DNA from: Oligoflexus sp.
GTDB taxonomy: Bacteria; Bdellovibrionota_B; Oligoflexia; Oligoflexales; Oligoflexaceae
Direction: 5' to 3'
DNA: 47,540 nucleotides
NCBI GenBank assembly: GCA_014377445.1
Contig: JACMPP010000074.1
Coordinates: 1 to 47,540, forward strand
The notes under the pieces were generated by a model. That model did not search any database, had not been told where the DNA came from, and worked only from the letters and a program-made list of their open reading frames with translations. The position numbers were made by a program, and so were the translations under genes. This document shows positions 16,839-24,957 of this stretch, piece after piece; the stretch's first letter is position 1, and each line of letters opens with the position of its first letter.

Positions 16839-17750
16839 ATGAAATTTAAAGTTATCAGTACCGTAGCTGTCAGCTTTCTTTCCGTTCAGGCCTTTGCAGC
16901 TACAATTTCGGTTAGCCCTACAATCGCGACCATCAGCGCAAGCTCTGCTTCTTCCACTTCCTCACTTTTGGCAAGCTCCACAAAAGTCCCGCACATCGAT
17001 CATGTCATAGTCGTGGAATTTGAAAATACCGATTACGCCAAAGCAATAGCCCAACCGACCTTTTCGAAGCTAGCCAAACAAGGCGCAAATATTAGCAACT
17101 TCTATGCGGAGACTCACCCTTCGCAAGGCAACTATATCGCCATGATCGCTGGTGACATGTATGGCGTAAAAAACGACCTAAATGTTAATCTTAACGGTCG
17201 CCACTTAGGGGATCTACTGGAAGAAGCAGGTAAGACCTGGAAGGTTTATGCAAGTGATTTTCCAGGCAACTGCTTCCTCGGTGAACGCTCAGGCGAATAC
17301 GCTCGAAAGCATGTACCGTTTATAAGTTTCAAAAATGTTCAGACTGATCCGGCCCGCTGCGCAAACATAGTTGAGGGCGGCGAACTCTTGAATGACCTGG
17401 CGAACGGCACCCTCCCTAACTACTCACTTTATATTCCAAACATGTCCGAAGATGGTCACGATACCGGCGTTGCATATGCAGATAACTGGATTAAAAATAG
17501 CTTTTTGCCGAGTATTCAGGGCAGTCTTCCGCCATCAACTCTTGTGGTTTTTACTTTCGATGAAAGCTCCCGTTCAGGTGGGAACCATATTTACACGAGT
17601 TTCTATGGCGATGTTGTGAAGCCCGGCTCTACCTATACTTCTAAAATCGATCATTACGGCTTCCTCCACACGATAGAGGCTCTCCTAGGCCTTCAAGACC
17701 TCGGAAAAAACGACGCAACAGCACCCGTAGTGACAGGCATCTGGAAATAA
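16839..17750 (+). CDS. secreted phosphoesterase (PF04185-type, acid phosphatase/phospholipase C-like)
   Basis: A 303-residue protein with a signal peptide (AFAA). The start follows aggag. Family signatures of the alkaline-phosphatase-like phosphoesterases run in order: IVVEFENTDY (metal Glu/Asn), THPSQGNYIAMIAGD (the Ser/Thr nucleophile region), NMSEDGHDTG with downstream Asp, VVFTFDES, and the C-terminal DHYGFLHTIEALLGL. It is a probable periplasmic or secreted phosphatase acting on phosphoesters. A Ser/Thr/Ala-rich stretch follows the signal. A truncated paralogue lies about 1 kb upstream. Phosphate-responsive expression is possible but not shown. Confidence 0.85.
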   Translation: MKFKVISTVAVSFLSVQAFAATISVSPTIATISASSASSTSSLLASSTKVPHIDHVIVVEFENTDYAKAIAQPTFSKLAKQGANISNFYAETHPSQGNYIAMIAGDMYGVKNDLNVNLNGRHLGDLLEEAGKTWKVYASDFPGNCFLGERSGEYARKHVPFISFKNVQTDPARCANIVEGGELLNDLANGTLPNYSLYIPNMSEDGHDTGVAYADNWIKNSFLPSIQGSLPPSTLVVFTFDESSRSGGNHIYTSFYGDVVKPGSTYTSKIDHYGFLHTIEALLGLQDLGKNDATAPVVTGIWK

Positions 17751-17768
17751 TCTTTGTCTATCTAAAGC

Positions 17769-17800
17769 AGGGGTCGAGTCGAAGACTTGACCCCTATTCT
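17769..17800 (+). terminator. terminator of the phosphoesterase gene
   Basis: aggggtc / gacccct with an inner agtc / gact stem, one G-T position and a GAA loop, followed by attct. The T-run is weak but the stem is strong, and the shape matches the hairpin after the upstream stub. Confidence 0.65.
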
Positions 17801-18115
17801 GTATTCGATGGATGGGGTCTTGCCTTGAAACGAGCGATTCCGGAACTTGGATATTATTTTTATCTCACGGTATTTAAAGATCATTTATTTGAACTTACAA
17901 AAATGCATCTACCTTTCCGCTGCATATTATGAGCAAAGTGACATTAAGGCTTGGTGACAATCTGTTTTGCGCGTAAACAATGCCAATCAGTCGAGAATGA
18001 GCTTTTGGCAGACAAAACCAAATGCTTATGATTATAAAGATCAGCCACAACGCATCCGCGGTCAACGCATTGGAATCCTAGAAATCAGGGGTTCCACGTG
18101 AGCAAAGGAAATATC
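17801..18115 (+). other. leader region of the first type III PKS gene
   Basis: This AT-rich stretch of about 315 bases has no gene. No convincing promoter pair was identified. An alternative GTG start for the PKS lies at 18098 but is not preferred. Confidence 0.3.
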
Positions 18116-19249
18116 ATGCCAATGCCCGACGCCATCGCCTATATACAAAAAATCGAATCGATCCCCGCTCCCTTTCAAGTACCTCAAAGCGACGGAATTG
18201 CATGGATCATGAAAGCTTTGCAAAAGAGCGGTACAAGTCCTGAGCGATCCAAAGCCTTAAACCTCTATGAACGCATGCTTGGTAACGAGAGCATTCATAA
18301 CCGCCGAACCGTGTTGAGCGACTACACGCACGACTCCTGGGAAGACATGACACTTTTCAAAGCGTCTACTCGCTCAGACAAGTCAGTTTCCCCTTGGTTT
18401 GCTCCTCCCTTACAGGATCGCATGAAAGTCTTTGTTGAAGCTTCGCAGACAATGGCCCGACAGGCATTTTCTAAGAAAGAGGAAGCACCGCGTTATATCG
18501 TGGATATTTCCTGCACGGGCTATCGCGCTCCCTACCCCCTCCAGATGCTCGTGATGGAAAAAGGCTGGAATCAGGCGACCCGTCTTTTAAAAATTGGACA
18601 TATGGGCTGCTACGCTTCCGTGCCTGGCGTTCACATGGGCGCGCAGCTCACCCAATCCATTAAGCCCCACGAGACAGTCAGCGTATTGTGCACAGAACTT
18701 TGCTCCCTCCATCTCGATCCCCTGGCAACGGATCCTGATCAGGTCGTGAGCAATATTCTCTTCGCTGATGGCTGTGCTCGCATGGACCTTGGCCGCACTC
18801 CAACTCCAGGCAGTTTGGCCCTCCTTGCTCACTATGAAGCCTTGGTTCCCGACAGCACACAGTACATGGCCTGGGATCTTCAAGATTCCCGCTTTCATAT
18901 GACTCTGAGCCGCAAGGTTGTTACGCAGCTCAATAGCGTGATCGGCGCGCATCTTACAGAATTTCTTGAGACAAACAAAATCCTTCGCGGTCAGGTGTCC
19001 CGCTACGCGGTACATCCGGGCGGACCAAGAATCGTTGAATCCATACAGGAAGCACTCAAACTCGACGACGCATCGGTCAGCCACAGCAAGGCAGTTTTAC
19101 AAAGTCACGGCAACATGTCTTCCGCAACCCTTCCTCACGTCTGGAAAGCCATGCAGGAAGATAGCGAAGTCAAGGCCGGCGAACTTATCGTTTCTATGGC
19201 CTTTGGTCCAGGTCTCACAGTAACTATGAATCTACTCCAGAAGAGCTGA
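18116..19249 (+). CDS. type III polyketide synthase, copy 1
   Basis: A 377-residue chalcone-synthase-fold enzyme. The catalytic triad is visible: Cys165 in GHMGCYAS, His300 in AVHPGG and Asn333 in HGNMSSA, almost at the plant numbering. Also present are SCTGYRAPY near residue 138 and the closing AFGPGLTVTMNL loop. It condenses a starter acyl-CoA with malonyl units; bacterial relatives make alkylresorcinols, alkylpyrones or phloroglucinol types. The ATG at 18116 follows aaagga and gives exactly the same length as copy 2 (27988), so the upstream GTG is rejected. A membrane protein gene follows after 3 bases, then a UbiG-like methyltransferase gene. Confidence 0.92.
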   Translation: MPMPDAIAYIQKIESIPAPFQVPQSDGIAWIMKALQKSGTSPERSKALNLYERMLGNESIHNRRTVLSDYTHDSWEDMTLFKASTRSDKSVSPWFAPPLQDRMKVFVEASQTMARQAFSKKEEAPRYIVDISCTGYRAPYPLQMLVMEKGWNQATRLLKIGHMGCYASVPGVHMGAQLTQSIKPHETVSVLCTELCSLHLDPLATDPDQVVSNILFADGCARMDLGRTPTPGSLALLAHYEALVPDSTQYMAWDLQDSRFHMTLSRKVVTQLNSVIGAHLTEFLETNKILRGQVSRYAVHPGGPRIVESIQEALKLDDASVSHSKAVLQSHGNMSSATLPHVWKAMQEDSEVKAGELIVSMAFGPGLTVTMNLLQKS

Positions 19250-19252
19250 TCG

Positions 19253-19711
19253 ATGATTGAAGTTTTGAGATTTGTTTTAACCGGCTTGGGCTTGACCCAG
19301 GCGATTCTGATGCTCGTGGATGAAGGAATATTTCATCATAAACGCGGTCTCGAAAAGTTCGAACGCTGGGGTCACGTTGCTGACACTGGACTCTTCTTCA
19401 TCGCGATTTCCGTTCCAGCACTCTTTGCCCCCACCACTCTCTTGATCAGCATTTACGGAGTGCTCGCTGTCGCTTCCTGTCTTCTCATAACGAAGGATGA
19501 ATGGATTCACGCTGAAGCCTGTGAGCCCCTCGAGCACTGGTGTCACGCCATGCTTTTTATCTTGCATGGCGCTCTCCTGGCTGTCATCGGCGTGCTATGG
19601 AATCTGCAGCCCGATCTTCCCGAATTGAAGGCTCTGCCGGTCGCCGTGTTCTTCTGGGGCCTCTATCAACACTTATATTGGAATGTCTATTATGTCCGAA
19701 GCAGTCATTAA
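19253..19711 (+). CDS. four-helix membrane protein of a PKS operon
   Basis: A 152-residue polytopic protein with four hydrophobic segments (about residues 4-22, 42-62, 63-82 and 98-118) and a further aromatic segment at the end. Charged and His-rich patches sit at the membrane edges: DEGIFHHK, ERWGHVAD, DEWIHAEACEPLEHWCHAM and YQHLYWNVYY. No family was recognised. It lies between the PKS stop and the methyltransferase start and overlaps the latter by 20 bases, so cotranslation is likely. It could anchor the enzymes or modify the lipid product. The Glu/His pattern permits metal binding, but this is inference. The equivalent gene is absent from copy 2. Confidence 0.75.
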   Translation: MIEVLRFVLTGLGLTQAILMLVDEGIFHHKRGLEKFERWGHVADTGLFFIAISVPALFAPTTLLISIYGVLAVASCLLITKDEWIHAEACEPLEHWCHAMLFILHGALLAVIGVLWNLQPDLPELKALPVAVFFWGLYQHLYWNVYYVRSSH

Positions 19712-20438
19712 TAATGCCTTTTACGATGACTTGGACGAGCGTTGGTACAATGACGACGGTCACATCATCGCACTTCTCAAAGCGGAATCCCGACTCAAAA
19801 CAGTTTATGTTCGTGAAATATTCGCCCGTGTAAAACTGCCTTCAGACGCCAAGATTCTAGATGTGGCGTGTGGCGCAGGCCTCATCTCCAATAAGTTGGC
19901 AACATTCGGATATGAGATCCATGGCATCGACCAGTCAGTAAGTTCGATTGAAGTCGCCAAGCGCCACGCCCCAAGCGGATCGAACGTAAACTACCTGGCC
20001 GGAGACGCCTTTGATTTGCCCTACCCCGATGCAAGCTTCGATGTCGTCATGCTCCTTGATTTCCTCGAGCACGTGGAAGAACCGGGCAAGGCGATTCTAG
20101 AGGCCTCACGCGTCTTGAAACCCGGAGGAACTCTCGTCTATTATACATTCAACCGCACCTTCATAGCCGGCCTGCTTGCGGTCAGAGCAGTGGAGTTTAT
20201 CGCTCGGGATTGCCCGAAGAATTTTCATCTTCTGCGCATGTTTATCAAACCGTCAGAGCTTAAAGTCATGCTCAAAAAATCTTCCATCGACCACCAGGAA
20301 TTTCGTGGGATCAGACCCGTGATCTTTCACAAACCATTCTTCGCTTCCCTACTCAAAAGGAAGGTCCACAAAGGCTTCGACTTTGTGTTCACTTCGAACC
20401 TCAAACTCGGCTATATGGGCTTCGGTCAAAAAATCTAA
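19692..20438 (+). CDS. UbiG-like SAM-dependent O-methyltransferase, copy 1
   Basis: A 248-residue class I methyltransferase. Motif I is LDVACGAGLISNKL, followed by the acidic GIDQS, then FDVVMLLDFLEHVEEPGKA and LKPGGTLVYYTFNRT. The ending segment FIAGLLAVRAVEFIARDCP and FHLLRMFIKP parallels UbiG, which O-methylates catechol intermediates of ubiquinone. Start 19692 is preferred over 19683 because it aligns with copy 2 and gives an equal length. The gene overlaps the membrane-protein gene by 20 bases. With the adjacent PKS, the likely job is O-methylation of a phenolic lipid (inference). Confidence 0.9.
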   Translation: MSEAVINNAFYDDLDERWYNDDGHIIALLKAESRLKTVYVREIFARVKLPSDAKILDVACGAGLISNKLATFGYEIHGIDQSVSSIEVAKRHAPSGSNVNYLAGDAFDLPYPDASFDVVMLLDFLEHVEEPGKAILEASRVLKPGGTLVYYTFNRTFIAGLLAVRAVEFIARDCPKNFHLLRMFIKPSELKVMLKKSSIDHQEFRGIRPVIFHKPFFASLLKRKVHKGFDFVFTSNLKLGYMGFGQKI

Positions 20439-20569
20439 TTCATTTCAAATAGAGAAAAGCCCTGCAACAGCCGCTCGACAAGGCAAGTCGTGACTAAGGG
20501 CTGGGCTTTGCCTTGTACTCAAGCTCGATCTCCTTCACGCTGTCAAGAGTTTGAGAAAAGGAAGCCGTC

Positions 20570-21739
20570 ATGATGCAATCTTTGAGAAGAAAATCAGCCG
20601 TTCAGTCGTGGTCTCAATTTAAGTTGACTCTCCTCCTCACAGTGCTCGTTGCCATTCAAACCTCTTGCGCCACCCACTCAGCCTGTGATCTGGATGCGAT
20701 TTATAAGATCACAGCCACCGAATGCGCAAACAAACCTTGTCCACCCGGCAATCCTCAGCAAGGGCCAGGCTCAGGCAAATCCACTCATCAAGGCGCTGAC
20801 GTCTTCGAACTTAAAGAAGGCATGTTTGATTCCTACCGATCGGTCGTTTACACTCCGGCATCACCCAGCCCCAAAACTGCACCGGTCATCCTCTTTCTTC
20901 ACGGCTACTTTGATTCCACTCCAGAGAAATACGATGCGATGTTGAAACACTATGCTCGTAAGGGTTTCATTGTTATTTACCCGAGCTATGGCAGCCCCAT
21001 CGGGCCTAAGGACTGGGCAAAAAACGCTGAAGAAGCCTGGAAACGGGCCATTGCCTTTCTAAACAAAGACGGTCACGTCAAGCCTGACCTCACTCGAGTC
21101 GCTTATATCGGACACTCCATCGGCGGTTTATTAAGCCTTCACCTTGCCGAAAAGCAATCATCGTCGAACCTTCCAGCTATCCCTGTTCCTAAGCTCATCA
21201 TCTCCATGGAAGCGGCGGGAACCCCAAGTATCGCCTACCCTTATATTGCAATCGATGATCTCAGCAAGATTCCCAGAGAAACGAAATTAGTCCTTATTAT
21301 GGCCGAAGAAACCTATCGGCATCGTGAGGAGGAAAAGGATCGATGCGAAAACAAGAATCCCGAGCCGTCCAAGACCTGCGACGGTTTTATTACAAGCCGA
21401 AACATTTATCAAAAAACTACTCAAATTCCCGCCGAACAGAAAACCGCCATCCTGATTCCTAGTGATATCAGAGGTCAGAGCGGATTGAGATCAGAACATA
21501 ATGGAGTGCAGGGCGAGTGTGATTCCGCTGGCAAGCCGCTCGACGCTATCGATACCTGGGGTTATTGGAAATATACCGTTGAAGCCCTCGATCAATCTCT
21601 TCTTAGTGATTCGAAAGACCTTCCATTCTTAAGGTCGGACCGACTCCGCAGCAACGGATCCTGGAGTGATGGAAAACCTGCAAAGCAGGCGCAATCTCTG
21701 GACAGTTGCTTTGCAAGAAACACGTGCCCTCCCAACTAA
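20570..21739 (+). CDS. alpha/beta hydrolase lipoprotein
   Basis: A 389-residue protein. The N-terminus is positively charged, then hydrophobic, ending in a lipobox (QTSC, near residue 34). The hydrolase core is clear: VILFLHGYFDS (oxyanion region) and the nucleophile elbow GHSIGG with Ser183. Asp/His members lie downstream; the late EHNG and the surrounding region are candidates. Several extra cysteines before and after the core could form disulfides. It looks like a chlorophyllase/PAF-acetylhydrolase-like esterase on the envelope. The start follows aaaggaag. It is a single gene after the PKS module, and a link to PKS product processing is only positional. Confidence 0.8.
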   Translation: MMQSLRRKSAVQSWSQFKLTLLLTVLVAIQTSCATHSACDLDAIYKITATECANKPCPPGNPQQGPGSGKSTHQGADVFELKEGMFDSYRSVVYTPASPSPKTAPVILFLHGYFDSTPEKYDAMLKHYARKGFIVIYPSYGSPIGPKDWAKNAEEAWKRAIAFLNKDGHVKPDLTRVAYIGHSIGGLLSLHLAEKQSSSNLPAIPVPKLIISMEAAGTPSIAYPYIAIDDLSKIPRETKLVLIMAEETYRHREEEKDRCENKNPEPSKTCDGFITSRNIYQKTTQIPAEQKTAILIPSDIRGQSGLRSEHNGVQGECDSAGKPLDAIDTWGYWKYTVEALDQSLLSDSKDLPFLRSDRLRSNGSWSDGKPAKQAQSLDSCFARNTCPPN

Positions 21740-21898
21740 CTGATCGTCCCATAGAAATGATTCACATTTTCAATATGCCTGATAATTCATAGCCGGTGGA
21801 TGCAACTTGCATTTTACAGGCTATTCTCTATTCTAATTTCAAAGCTTTCATGTGCAACGCAGTCGATAGACGTAGAAATAACTGAATAAGGAAGTCCA

Positions 21899-22228
21899 AT
21901 GAAACTATTGATGGGGGCCTTAATCCTCGGATTAGTGTCCTGCGGCTCTCGAAATGTGAAGAATGGATTGTCACAGGAAGAAGCCTTTCCTTCGACTTTC
22001 ACGGCTATCCGTAATCGCATTATTGTTCCCAAATGTGCCGTATGTCATGAGCAGATGCTTTCCCATAAGGAACTGCTGAAGGATTACGTCAAAGCAGGGA
22101 GCCCTGAAAACAGTGGATTCTTCACCGAAGTCGAAGGGGGTGGAATGCCGCTCTATAGCGACAAGCTGCTGGACGAAGAAGTCGAGGCCATAAGACTCTG
22201 GATTGCCAAAGGAGCTCCTCTTGATTAA
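21899..22228 (+). CDS. monoheme c-type cytochrome lipoprotein
   Basis: A 109-residue protein with a lipobox (LVSC, Cys15) and one heme site, CAVCH at residues 46-50. A likely distal Met lies in GGGMPLY near residue 83. The C-terminal helix EEVEAIRLWIAKGAP is typical of small class I cytochromes. The start follows aagga. Its last codons contain the AAGGAG ribosome-binding site and TTG start of the next gene, an 8-base overlap, so the two are translated together. It is a probable electron carrier at the outer membrane for the heme-bearing barrel. Confidence 0.88.
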   Translation: MKLLMGALILGLVSCGSRNVKNGLSQEEAFPSTFTAIRNRIIVPKCAVCHEQMLSHKELLKDYVKAGSPENSGFFTEVEGGGMPLYSDKLLDEEVEAIRLWIAKGAPLD

Positions 22229-23333
22229 GTCTCTCCGAAACGCTTTTTATACAAGCTCTGCCGTCATTCTCTTCTGCCTCATGCAAGATCTTGCTTTGGC
22301 CTTTCCTGAAAACATCCGACATGGCTACACAAACTGCCAATCCTGCCATGTGAGCCCAACAGGTGGAGGCGTGCTTACCGAATATGGACGTCGCTCGAGT
22401 GAAGAATTCATGTTCACCTGGTCAAAACCAAACGAAGCCGACTTTCTTTCGGGCGCCGTAAAGCCTCCTGAAAAACTCAACATTGGTGGAGACGTCCGCT
22501 TTTTGTCTTTGCACAAGGACAACAAGATCACCGAAAGCAACGTTGGCTTTCCCATGCAAGTCGATCTCGAACTTTCCTATAAATTCTTTGATCAACTCAC
22601 TGTCGATCTTGGAGTCGGCAGCTACGATGGGACGCCTGATGTCCGAAGGTACTACCTCATGTATCAACAGAGTGAAAATTGGTACATGCGGGCAGGAAAG
22701 TTCTTTCCCGCATTCGGCATTATGAACCCGGATCATTCCATCGTAACCAGAAGAATTTTAAAGTTCGATCAGAGCCAGGAAACGACAAATTTCGAGGCCG
22801 GCTACCTTTCGGAAAATTTTGAATGGATCATCGACGCGATTAGCGGGAGCGGAGCTGCGGGAATGCCTCGTGACGATGGCTATTCATCGCGCTTTGCCTA
22901 CTATATCGGCAAAAACAACCAAGTCGGAGCGAGCTACCTTCATGGCAAGGGAGTTATCTGGGAACGTGATGTATACGGTGCATTCGCATTGGTAAGCCTT
23001 GGTGGAGGGGGACTTCTGCAAACAGAAATCGACTCCCAAACACGTAAGGCAATCGACAGTGAGGACTTATCTTTACCAAAGTATACAGCCCTCATCACCT
23101 TTACCCGACTCAGTTGGGAACTGACGCGAGGATTGAATATCTTCGGTACTTATGAATCCATGGATCCTGATAAGTCAACCTTCAGTCAAGAGCAAAGATC
23201 TTACGGCCCCGGGATTCAATGGTTTCCCAGGCCGCATCTGGAGTTTCTGGCCAAGGTCGAAGCGAAGCTGGATGAGGCCTATTCCAAGGACTACGGGAAT
23301 CAAGCATTGCTGATGAGTCACTACTACTTTTAA
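22221..23333 (+). CDS. outer-membrane beta-barrel with N-terminal heme c motif
   Basis: A 370-residue protein. The TTG at 22221 sits seven bases after AAGGAG, better than the TTG at 22203. A signal peptide ends near DLALA. The mature N-terminus then carries one heme motif, CQSCH at residues 39-43, inside NCQSCHVSPTGGGVLTEYGR. After that come about 300 residues of alternating amphipathic strands typical of a porin-like barrel (GDVRFLSL, VDLELSYKFF, WYMRAGKFFPAFG, LLMSHYYF), ending in an aromatic residue as outer-membrane proteins do. The heme segment presumably faces the periplasm or plugs the pore. With the coupled monoheme lipoprotein it suggests a small trans-outer-membrane redox conduit (inference). 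Confidence 0.85.
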   Translation: MIKSLRNAFYTSSAVILFCLMQDLALAFPENIRHGYTNCQSCHVSPTGGGVLTEYGRRSSEEFMFTWSKPNEADFLSGAVKPPEKLNIGGDVRFLSLHKDNKITESNVGFPMQVDLELSYKFFDQLTVDLGVGSYDGTPDVRRYYLMYQQSENWYMRAGKFFPAFGIMNPDHSIVTRRILKFDQSQETTNFEAGYLSENFEWIIDAISGSGAAGMPRDDGYSSRFAYYIGKNNQVGASYLHGKGVIWERDVYGAFALVSLGGGGLLQTEIDSQTRKAIDSEDLSLPKYTALITFTRLSWELTRGLNIFGTYESMDPDKSTFSQEQRSYGPGIQWFPRPHLEFLAKVEAKLDEAYSKDYGNQALLMSHYYF

Positions 23334-23481
23334 GACAACCTAAATATCGACAAGCAGCTCTTGGAAGCATCGCTTTTCAAGTAGTCGACGTGACTCGCAC
23401 TTCTCACATAGAGTGATGCGTCGATTCTTTACACGATAGATAAACCTAAACCACTGCCGTCACCCAAAGCACGACTCACTC

Positions 23482-23745
23482 GTGAAAATCGAGATGAAAC
23501 GAGATTTGCTGGATATCACTCATGAAAACGATATGTCCAGTAAGAACAACAAAACGACTGCGATTAATTTAATCATGAATGTCATCCTGTTCTTGAATAA
23601 TCCGATATTTAAAGCCGCTCACCATAGATTGAGAGACAGGAATTCCCGCTTTGCTTTCTTGATGAACGATTCCATAGAAATGAGCCAGTCTTACGTTGAA
23701 TTCATTGGCACTCACAAAATTAATTTTCAGTTCACAACAGACTAA
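23482..23745 (+). CDS. possible small hypothetical protein
   Basis: An open frame of up to 87 codons; starts at GTG 23482, ATG 23494 or ATG 23533 are all possible and none has a good ribosome-binding site. A short hydrophobic stretch (LIMNVILFL) lies near the middle. A real terminator about 80 bases after the stop is the main support for transcription here. The rest of the 23334-24008 gap shows nothing else. Confidence 0.3.
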   Translation: MKIEMKRDLLDITHENDMSSKNNKTTAINLIMNVILFLNNPIFKAAHHRLRDRNSRFAFLMNDSIEMSQSYVEFIGTHKINFQFTTD

Positions 23746-23824
23746 GTTGTAGGATTATCGATAAATCCAAATGAGTTGAGGACCATCTGAAAATATTTTT
23801 AATAAAAATGAATCTCATTATTGA

Positions 23825-23852
23825 GCCTCTTTAGCCTTTTTAAGAGGCTTTT
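23825..23852 (+). terminator. intrinsic terminator
   Basis: gcctctt / aagaggc is a 7-bp stem with a 10-base loop, followed by four T. It is either the end of the small frame at 23482 or read-through protection for the barrel operon. Confidence 0.7.
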
Positions 23853-24008
23853 ATCAAAAAAAGAAAGCCATAAAGTCTTTTGAAAGCCAACTTGATATGT
23901 TCAACAACTTTGAAGGTGCAGCTTGCGTCGGGCCAATGTAAGGATGGATATTAAGATCGTGGAGATCATTAAACAGGTCTTCTTCGTGATGACCTAAGAG
24001 AGGATACT

Positions 24009-24890
24009 ATGAACCAGAGATCAAAAAATATTTTGTATTGGATCGTACCGACTGCTTTGTCGATTGCAATTTTCAGTTGCAGCGTGAAGCCTGATACGAA
24101 AGAAGCAACCAGTGGTAAAAGTCTAGCCACGACTGCTGATGCAAACAGTACCAGCGGCACCGGAGTGGCTGTGGCTCCTGTGGCCGTGGCTACTGTGTCC
24201 GCAAATCCTGATGCTACGCCCTCGATTCCAGACAGTTCGATTCCAGTCACCGAAGGGGAAATAGCCCCGGTAGAAAACAAAATGACCTGGGACTACGTGA
24301 ACAAAACTGTTTTCATTCCCAACTGTATAAGTTGTCACTCACTTGCAGGTGGTAACAAAGGCCGCGTGAACCTCGAGACATACGCGAATGTCAAAGCTCG
24401 TATTGACGATATTGAATTTGAAGTAATTTCTCAGCAATCCATGCCGCCTGATGCGCCGGTTGACTCGGAAGCCGCAAATGCATTGAAAGCGTGGATAGCC
24501 GCTGGTATTCCTGAAACGGCAGGTATGACTCCAACTCCGGTTGACCCAACGCCAACGCCAGTGCCAGTGCCAGTTCCAGTTCCGTTTGACCCAACGCCAG
24601 TGCCAGTGCCTATTGACCCCGTTCCCGCACCAATAGCTATCGATTATGCTTATGTCAATAAAACTGTCATAGCCCCATTCTGCTTAAGTTGCCACTCCGT
24701 AGCGGGCGGCAACAAAGGCCGCATCAATCTCGAAACCTTTGCCAATGTAACGAAGTATCTGAAGAAGATAAAAAACGAAGCGATCACAAGTAAGTCTATG
24801 CCACCAACTGAACCTCTAACTTCCAATGCTTCAGACATCCTCAGCAAATGGATCACTGCAGGTGCTCCGCTGACCGTAAGCACTCCTTGA
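24009..24890 (+). CDS. diheme cytochrome lipoprotein with two duplicated heme domains
   Basis: A 293-residue lipoprotein (lipobox FSCS). Two near-copies of one cytochrome c domain are present. The first has CISCH at residues 106-110 and QQSMPPDAP; the second has CLSCH at 225-229 and KSMPPTEP. Shared words include YVNKTV, GGNKGR, NLETFANV (NLETYANV) and AWIAAG (KWITAG). A Pro-Thr-Val-rich linker of about 35 residues joins them, preceded by a Ser/Ala/Val-rich tether after the lipid anchor. Each domain should bind one His/Met heme. The structure suggests a flexible two-heme wire in the periplasm. The start follows agagagg, and the gene is monocistronic with its own terminator. Confidence 0.9.
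   Translation: MNQRSKNILYWIVPTALSIAIFSCSVKPDTKEATSGKSLATTADANSTSGTGVAVAPVAVATVSANPDATPSIPDSSIPVTEGEIAPVENKMTWDYVNKTVFIPNCISCHSLAGGNKGRVNLETYANVKARIDDIEFEVISQQSMPPDAPVDSEAANALKAWIAAGIPETAGMTPTPVDPTPTPVPVPVPVPFDPTPVPVPIDPVPAPIAIDYAYVNKTVIAPFCLSCHSVAGGNKGRINLETFANVTKYLKKIKNEAITSKSMPPTEPLTSNASDILSKWITAGAPLTVSTP
24535..24625 (+). repeat. in-gene hexamer repeats encoding the Pro-rich linker
   Basis: Repeated ccagtg, ccagtt and ccaacg units, plus two copies of a longer block starting ttgacccaacgcca, encode the TPxPVPVP linker between the two heme domains. Such tracts can vary in length by slippage, and hexamer steps keep the frame. Confidence 0.75.
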
Positions 24891-24912
24891 AGAAAGCATT
24901 ATGAAATTAGAA

Positions 24913-24941
24913 AGAGCCGGAGTTTTGCTCCGGCTCTCTTT
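24913..24941 (+). terminator. strong intrinsic terminator
   Basis: agagccggag / ctccggctct is a perfect 10-bp stem with a TTTTG loop, followed by cttt. It ends the diheme lipoprotein gene and faces the convergent catalase fragment. Confidence 0.9.
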
Positions 24942-24957
24942 ACGTTACGGCCTCAGA

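Noticed and set aside
18098..18115. GTG start for PKS copy 1
   Set aside because: The ATG at 18116 has a better ribosome-binding site and gives exactly the length of the paralogue.
23941..23990. Short similarity to the YceI-like fragment at 29980-30010
   Set aside because: Only about 30 bases look alike and no frame continues the family sequence, so chance is likely.
24530..24640. Hexamer repeats considered as CRISPR-like or regulatory repeats
   Set aside because: They are in frame inside a coding region and encode a Pro-rich linker.
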